From Bradyrhizobium cenepequi (lineage in GTDB: Bacteria > Pseudomonadota > Alphaproteobacteria > Rhizobiales > Xanthobacteraceae): a stretch of DNA of 64,000 bases. The DNA is taken from assembly GCF_020329485.1 (NCBI RefSeq), contig NZ_JAGKJI010000003.1:62001-126000 (forward strand), read 5' to 3'. Below, one piece after another: positions 59,622-64,000 of this stretch. Under the pieces are notes generated by a model. The model made no database searches and had not been told where the DNA came from. It saw only the letters and a list, made by a program, of their open reading frames with translations. Every line of letters starts with the position of its first letter. The stretch's first letter is position 1. Position numbers and translations under genes: made by a program.

Positions 59622-60446
59622 TTATCCGCCCTTCACAGCCCCCGCCGTCAGGCCGGCGACGATCTGGCGCTGGGCAAATACCGTAAGCAGCAGCACCGGT
59701 AAGGTCACGAGCAGCGCGGCCGCAGCGAGCGGTCCCCAGCTCAACTGATCGAACGAGATCATGTTGTAGACGGCAACCGGCAGGGTGCGCGTCTCGCGTC
59801 CCGCCAGCACGATGCCGAACACGAAATTGTTCCAGGAGAAGATCACCGCGAGGATGAAGGCGACCGCGAGGCCCGGGCGCGCGATCGGCAGCGCGACGTG
59901 ACGGAACACCTGCCAGCGCGTGGCGCCATCGATCCGCGCCGCTTCCTCCAATTCCAAGGGCGTGGTCTCGAAATAGCCGATCATGATCCAGATCACGATC
60001 GGCACCGTGACCACGAGATGGATGATGATCTGCGGCACCAGCGTGCCAAGCAGCCCCAGCCACTGGAACAGCAGGAACAGCGGGATCAAGTACGACAGCC
60101 CTGGCGTAATGCGCGCGATCAGGATCACGATCGCGGATTTGTGCGCCGCCATGCGCGCGATGCCGTAGCCTGCCGGCACGCCGACCAGCATCGCTAGCAG
60201 CGTCGCGCCGCCGGTCACAATCAGGCTGTTGACGAAATAGGTCAGGAAGCGGTTGGAGGCCAGCACGTCGGCATAGTTCTTCCAGGCGAACTGCTCGGGG
60301 ATGAACACCGGCGGATAGGCGGCGTTGTCGATCTCGTACTTCAGCGACAGCGAGATCATCCAGAGGAAGAACAGGATCGCCGGCGACACGATGACGAACA
60401 CCGAGAACCAGAGGCCGATCCGGCCCAGGAGCTGACGCGGGCTCAT
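59622..60446 (-). CDS. ABC transporter permease, MalG type
   Basis: This 274-residue inner-membrane permease of the carbohydrate uptake (CUT1) class has six hydrophobic segments. The EAA loop reads ELEEAARIDGATRWQVFRHVALPIARPG, which contacts the ATPase. The ATG at 60446 has GGAGG six bases upstream and overlaps the stop of the first permease (ATGA). It is the last gene of the three-gene unit. No ATPase gene is adjacent, so the transporter must share a MalK-type ATPase encoded elsewhere. Confidence 0.88.
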   Translation of the reverse strand: MSPRQLLGRIGLWFSVFVIVSPAILFFLWMISLSLKYEIDNAAYPPVFIPEQFAWKNYADVLASNRFLTYFVNSLIVTGGATLLAMLVGVPAGYGIARMAAHKSAIVILIARITPGLSYLIPLFLLFQWLGLLGTLVPQIIIHLVVTVPIVIWIMIGYFETTPLELEEAARIDGATRWQVFRHVALPIARPGLAVAFILAVIFSWNNFVFGIVLAGRETRTLPVAVYNMISFDQLSWGPLAAAALLVTLPVLLLTVFAQRQIVAGLTAGAVKGG

Positions 60447-61381
60447 GCGCCACCTCCGATCTCGGTCCACAGCATCCGCTTGCGCAAGTAAAGCAGCACC
60501 GCGGCGAGCAGCACGATCAAGAAGAAAAACACCACCGCGATCGCCGAGCCGTAGCCCAGATCGTAATAGACGAAGGCGACGCTGTAGAGATAGAGATTGA
60601 TGGTCTCCGACGCCGAGCCCGGCCCTCCTTGCGTGATCGCGAAGATGATGTCGAAGCTCTTCACCGCGTCGATCATGCGGATCATGCCGGCGATGAACAG
60701 AAACGGCATGATCAGCGGCAGCGTAATGTAGCGGAACATCTGCCAGAAGCCGGCGCCGTCGATCTCCGCGCTCTCATAAGGCTCGGTTGGGATCGCGGCC
60801 AGCCCGCCGAGCACGATCAGCATCACCAGCGGCGTCCATTGCCAGGTCTCGACCAGCACCAGCGATGGAATGACGGTCGCGGGATCGAACACCCAGAGCT
60901 GCGGCGGCAGGCCGACCACCGACAGCAGATAGTTGAGCACGCCGAGCTGCGGGTGGAACATCATGGTCCAGACCAGCGCGATCGCCACGGGAGTGGCCAT
61001 CATCGGCATGATGAAGACGCCGCGCAGGAAACCGCGCCCGGCGAAGCGCTGGTGGAATACGACTGCTGCGAGCGTGCCGAAGATCAGCGGCAATATCACC
61101 GACAGCGCCGTGTAGAAGATGGTGTGTCCGACAGCCTCGACGAAACGTGGATCGTTCGGCAAGCGCAGATAATTGGCGAAGCCGACGAAGGTCGTGGGCG
61201 AACCGACCTTCCATTCGTTGAAGCTCATCCAGATCGTGAACAGCCATGGGAACACGATCACGGCCAGCACGACGATCAGCGCCGGCAGCACGAAGGGCCA
61301 GTAGGTGGGGCGATGCCATTGCTGCTCCGCCGCGGCGACGCTTTCCGCCGCGGCCGGAGTAGTTTCTGTTATCGTGCTCAC
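60443..61381 (-). CDS. ABC transporter permease, MalF type
   Basis: This 312-residue permease has six hydrophobic segments (first at about residues 28-48) and the EAA loop EPYESAEIDGAGFWQMFRYITLPLIMP. The start is a GTG at 61381 that overlaps the binding-protein stop (GTGA); starts further upstream would lie inside that gene. It is coupled on both sides by overlaps and forms the channel with the MalG-type permease. Confidence 0.88.
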   Translation of the reverse strand: MSTITETTPAAAESVAAAEQQWHRPTYWPFVLPALIVVLAVIVFPWLFTIWMSFNEWKVGSPTTFVGFANYLRLPNDPRFVEAVGHTIFYTALSVILPLIFGTLAAVVFHQRFAGRGFLRGVFIMPMMATPVAIALVWTMMFHPQLGVLNYLLSVVGLPPQLWVFDPATVIPSLVLVETWQWTPLVMLIVLGGLAAIPTEPYESAEIDGAGFWQMFRYITLPLIMPFLFIAGMIRMIDAVKSFDIIFAITQGGPGSASETINLYLYSVAFVYYDLGYGSAIAVVFFFLIVLLAAVLLYLRKRMLWTEIGGGA

Positions 61382-62700
61382 GCTTTTTCGCTGCGTTCCA
61401 GGATGGGCCGGAATTGCTCGTGCGCTTTCTTCAGTTCGGTCGCGGGATCGGCGCCCGACAGCGTCGCGGTCAGCGCCGCGCCGACGATGTCGCGGAACTC
61501 GGCGACAGGAATGATGACGGGTAGTCCGAGCTTGCTGATCTTGGCGGAGTCGATCACCGACTTCAGCCATTCCTGGGTCTTCACGCTCTTGGCGACATCA
61601 GGGTCGTTTACGATCGAATTGCGGAACGGCACGCCGCCGCCCGCCTGCAGCAATCGCGCGGCTTGCGCCCTGGAGACGACCCATTGGCACAGGAGGTAAG
61701 CGGCTTCCTTGTTCTTGCTTGCCGCGGCGATGCCGATGCCGTCGCCATAGGTCGAGGAAAACGCGCCCTTGGGCCCGGCGGGGACGAGGGTGTAGCCGAC
61801 CTTGCCGACGACGCGCGATGCGGTCGGATCTTCCAGCGGTGGCGCCCAGCCGTCGGCATCGATCCACATCGCGGATCTTCCTTGCGTGAACGACGCCATC
61901 GACTCCATCCAGTTGAAGCCGGCGACGCCGGGAGGCGCTGATTTGGTCAATAGCCGCTGGTACAGCTTGGTCGCTTCGATCGCCTCGGGGCCGTCAGTCA
62001 GGATGTTGCCCTTGCTGTCGAGGAATTCTCCGCCATAGTTCAGGTAGAAATTGGTCCACATCGTCATGTTGGCGTTGCGCAGGCCGCGCCCGACAAAGCC
62101 AAAGATGCCTTCCTTGGAGTCGGTGAGCTTCTCGGCGGCCACCACCATCTCGTCCAGCGTCTTCGGCACCTCGACGCCTTTCTTCCGGAATAGCTCCTTG
62201 TTGTAATAGAGGATGAAGTAGTCGACCGACCATGGTAGCGACAGCATCTGGCCCTTGTCGTTCTTGGCGTATTGCTGTCCGGCGGCAGAGAAGTCGGTTT
62301 CGACCAGGTCGGGCGGCGTGAGGTTCGGGTCCTTCAGGTAGCCGGAGATATCGGCGAGCCAGCCGGCCTTCTCGAATTGCCGCTTCTGCACATGATAGCT
62401 CAAATGAATGACGTCGAAGCTCGGCTTGCCCGAAGCGAGCTCTATGACGCATTTCTGGCGCTGCTGCTGCTCGGGGATCTGCTCCGACTCGACCTGGATG
62501 CCGGTGAGCGCGGTGAATTCCTTGATGTATTTTTGCAGATTGTCGCCGCGCGGTCCCTTGGCGAGGATCACCTCGAGCTTGGTGCCGTTGTATTTTTTCC
62601 AGTCAACGTCGGCGCGCGCCGGAAATCCGGTGAGGCTGAGCGCGCCGGCCGCAGCCGTGCCGGCCAAAAGTTGCCGGCGCGAGATCTGGTGATCCGTCAT
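61378..62700 (-). CDS. ABC sugar-type substrate-binding protein
   Basis: This 440-residue periplasmic protein of the SBP_bac_1 (MalE/UgpB) family has a Tat-type signal peptide (SRRQLLAGTAAAGALSLTGF). Features include the KLEVILAKGPRGDNLQKYI strand and YNKELFRKKGVEVPKTLDEM near residue 170, and KNKEAAYLLCQWVVS later. Ligands of the family are mono- and oligosaccharides, polyols or glycerol phosphates. It is the first gene of the unit. The leader can fold a stem that includes the ribosome-binding site (62705-62733). No -24/-12 promoter is visible upstream, unlike the nitrogen genes nearby. Confidence 0.88.
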   Translation of the reverse strand: MTDHQISRRQLLAGTAAAGALSLTGFPARADVDWKKYNGTKLEVILAKGPRGDNLQKYIKEFTALTGIQVESEQIPEQQQRQKCVIELASGKPSFDVIHLSYHVQKRQFEKAGWLADISGYLKDPNLTPPDLVETDFSAAGQQYAKNDKGQMLSLPWSVDYFILYYNKELFRKKGVEVPKTLDEMVVAAEKLTDSKEGIFGFVGRGLRNANMTMWTNFYLNYGGEFLDSKGNILTDGPEAIEATKLYQRLLTKSAPPGVAGFNWMESMASFTQGRSAMWIDADGWAPPLEDPTASRVVGKVGYTLVPAGPKGAFSSTYGDGIGIAAASKNKEAAYLLCQWVVSRAQAARLLQAGGGVPFRNSIVNDPDVAKSVKTQEWLKSVIDSAKISKLGLPVIIPVAEFRDIVGAALTATLSGADPATELKKAHEQFRPILERSEKA

Positions 62701-62704
62701 GTTT

Positions 62705-62733
62705 CTCTCCCTGCTCTTTTTTGTTTGGGAGAG
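62705..62733 (-). promoter_or_regulatory. Leader hairpin covering the ribosome-binding site
   Basis: In the mRNA of the binding-protein gene, CUCUCCC (62733-62727) pairs with GGGAGAG (62711-62705) around a 15-base A-rich loop. GGGAG is the ribosome-binding site, four bases before the ATG region, so folding would hide it. This may tune translation; no ligand-binding structure is seen. Confidence 0.35.
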
Positions 62734-62813
62734 ATACTAGCGTCTGCGCGGCGTCTGCCTAGTCCCAATGTGCGCGGCTGTGCACTACAATCGCCGCGCG
62801 AGTAGGGCGTCGG

Positions 62814-63668
62814 TTATGCCTTGACGAAGGCAAGCAACGTCCCGTTGCCGGCCGCCGGCGGCACGCAGATGGCACCTGCGCTGCGCACGCCGGTCGAGCC
62901 CAGCGCCTTTTCCGCAGCGGCAAGGTCGGCCGCGATCACGAGGCCGGCGCCGCCACGCTCGGGCAGGGCGGCCAGCGACACGCCGGGATAGCGCTTGCCG
63001 AGTTGATCCTTGCTCACGAACACGAAGTCGGCGCGGTCCGAGCCCGAGGGCACGGCGAGGGCGCCGTCTGCTTCGTTTCTCACGGCTACATCGATCATTT
63101 TGGATAGATGCGCAGCATCCTTGGCCGGCTCGGGCGTCACCATCAGCACCTGCCTCAGGCGTTTTGCACCGTTGGCGTGTGTCATCAATTCGGGTATCCA
63201 CACCGCCTCGCGGGTCTTGTGCTCGCAGGCGAAGATGCGCACGCCGCCTGGCGCCTCCTCGGTCGGCCATTGGAAGGTCCGGAATTTAGCCGCCGACAAC
63301 GTGCCATCGGGCATGGCCACCGGCCGCTCGAAATCGGTCGGGCCGATCGGCGTATAGCCCCGCGCGCGGATCTCCTCGGCGCCATCAGCCGAATCGACCG
63401 CGGTGAATGCGATGCGCTCGATGCCTTCGCCGCGCTTCTCCAGGAATGTCCGCGCCGGCGCGTTGTGCTCGGTCGGGGTGAGCACGCCGAGCAGTTCGAT
63501 ATAGTCGGGGTCGAGCATGATGGTGTAGTTGCCAGATCCCATATGTGCGCTATGGGTGCCGCGCGGCGAAACGGTGAAGCCCAGATGCTTCCAGTTGTCG
63601 GCGGCTCCGTCGAGGTTCTTCACCATGATCACGGCGTGATCGATTCCGATGACGTTCTTGAGTGACAC
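62814..63668 (-). CDS. Glyoxalase-like (VOC) domain protein
   Basis: This 284-residue protein of the vicinal-oxygen-chelate superfamily (glyoxalase-like domain type) has the first module GIDHAVIMVKNLDGAADNWKHLGF, giving a possible metal ligand His10. GNYTIMLDPDYIELLGVL with Glu and the ERIAFTAVDSADGA strand follow. A second, diverged module occupies residues about 150-284 (KRLRQVLMVTPEPAKDAAHL). The reaction is unknown; VOC enzymes isomerise, epimerise or open aromatic rings using a metal. It is divergent from the FAD oxidoreductase gene at the window edge and upstream of the sugar-type ABC unit. Confidence 0.75.
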   Translation of the reverse strand: MSLKNVIGIDHAVIMVKNLDGAADNWKHLGFTVSPRGTHSAHMGSGNYTIMLDPDYIELLGVLTPTEHNAPARTFLEKRGEGIERIAFTAVDSADGAEEIRARGYTPIGPTDFERPVAMPDGTLSAAKFRTFQWPTEEAPGGVRIFACEHKTREAVWIPELMTHANGAKRLRQVLMVTPEPAKDAAHLSKMIDVAVRNEADGALAVPSGSDRADFVFVSKDQLGKRYPGVSLAALPERGGAGLVIAADLAAAEKALGSTGVRSAGAICVPPAAGNGTLLAFVKA

Positions 63669-63786
63669 TCTGCTGTTTCCCCGGCATTGGATAAGAGGCG
63701 TGCTACACTAAACAGATCGATCCGGCGCCCGCAAGCCGACGTTCCCATTGATGCGGCGCCGCCGAGCAACGATCATGAAGAGATTG

Positions 63787-64000
63787 ATGATGGAAAGAAT
63801 AGATGTCCGCTGGCCCGATTCCCTGTGGGCAGCGGAGACGCCCGTCGGGCCCGACCTGCCGGAACTGACTGGCGCCCAGCAGGCCGACGTGGTCGTGATC
63901 GGTGGCGGTTTCACGGGGCTGTCGACCGCGCTGCATTTGCGCGCGGCCGGCGTCGATGTCGCTGTTGTCGAGGCTATGGAGCCTGGCTGGGGCGCCTCGG
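63787..64000 (+). CDS. FAD-dependent oxidoreductase, DAO type (3' end outside window)
   Basis: Only the first 71 codons are present. The sequence begins MMERIDVRWPDSLW and reaches the dinucleotide-binding motif VVVIGGGFTGLSTALHL, followed by the acidic end of the second strand, VAVVEAMEPGWGAS. This is the start of the glycine/D-amino-acid oxidase (DAO) family, whose members oxidise amines or amino acids. ATG codons at 63775, 63787 and 63790 are in frame; the middle one is used here. It is divergent from the VOC gene. The substrate and full length cannot be judged. Confidence 0.75.
   Translation, partial: MMERIDVRWPDSLWAAETPVGPDLPELTGAQQADVVVIGGGFTGLSTALHLRAAGVDVAVVEAMEPGWGAS

Overview
The window looks like chromosomal DNA of a Bradyrhizobium-type alphaproteobacterium (order Hyphomicrobiales). 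This is inferred from high GC with GC-ending codons, a BJP-1-like B3 metallo-beta-lactamase, FixL/FixJ-style and VirA/VirG-style regulators, many small secreted proteins, and the palindromic intergenic repeats typical of that group. I see no rRNA, tRNA, CRISPR array, integrase or transposase.

Layout. 0-7 kb: a frameshifted DUF3775 gene, a CDP-archaeol-synthase-like membrane protein, a B3 metallo-beta-lactamase, a beta-barrel protein, an L,D-transpeptidase and an M15 peptidase. 6.4-11 kb: a LysR/AEC-transporter divergon and a patatin-GntP permease pair. 11.3-16.5 kb: a decayed MMPL-type transporter fragment, a PAS histidine kinase with two response regulators, and an AraC regulator. 17-22 kb: a VirG-like regulator, an uncharacterised gene, a di-haem peroxidase and a VirA-like kinase with a degenerate receiver. 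22-38 kb: a flavin oxidoreductase, a phospholipase D-VTT fusion with an EEP hydrolase, an EmrAB-type efflux pump with its TetR regulator, two SDR enzymes, a SulP transporter, a CHAD protein, an orphan peptide-binding protein and small secreted proteins.

38-59.5 kb is the most coherent part, a purine and ureide nitrogen-salvage region. It holds DUF3830, PuuE allantoinase, a UraD-UraH fusion, uricase, a fused FeS-Mo hydroxylase with its FAD subunit, and 8-oxoguanine deaminase. It also holds a BMP-family ABC transporter operon carrying a biuret-hydrolase homologue and a deaminase, allantoate amidohydrolase, formamidase, a YeiH-type permease and a second isochorismatase-family hydrolase. Six sites read as sigma-54 (-24/-12) promoters of form TGGCAC-N5-TTGC. 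They lie immediately upstream of most transcription units here: DUF3830-puuE-uraDH, uricase, the Mo hydroxylase, 8-oxoguanine deaminase, the ABC operon and the second hydrolase. They suggest one nitrogen-responsive regulon converting guanine, 8-oxoguanine and hydroxylated purines via urate and allantoin to allantoate and beyond, with a side branch for biuret-type compounds. No sigma-54 activator gene is in the window.

59.5-64 kb: a sugar-type ABC transporter without its ATPase, a glyoxalase-like (VOC) protein and the start of an FAD-dependent oxidoreductase cut by the window edge. Three genes appear broken: DUF3775, the MMPL fragment and a porin-like gene with an internal deletion.
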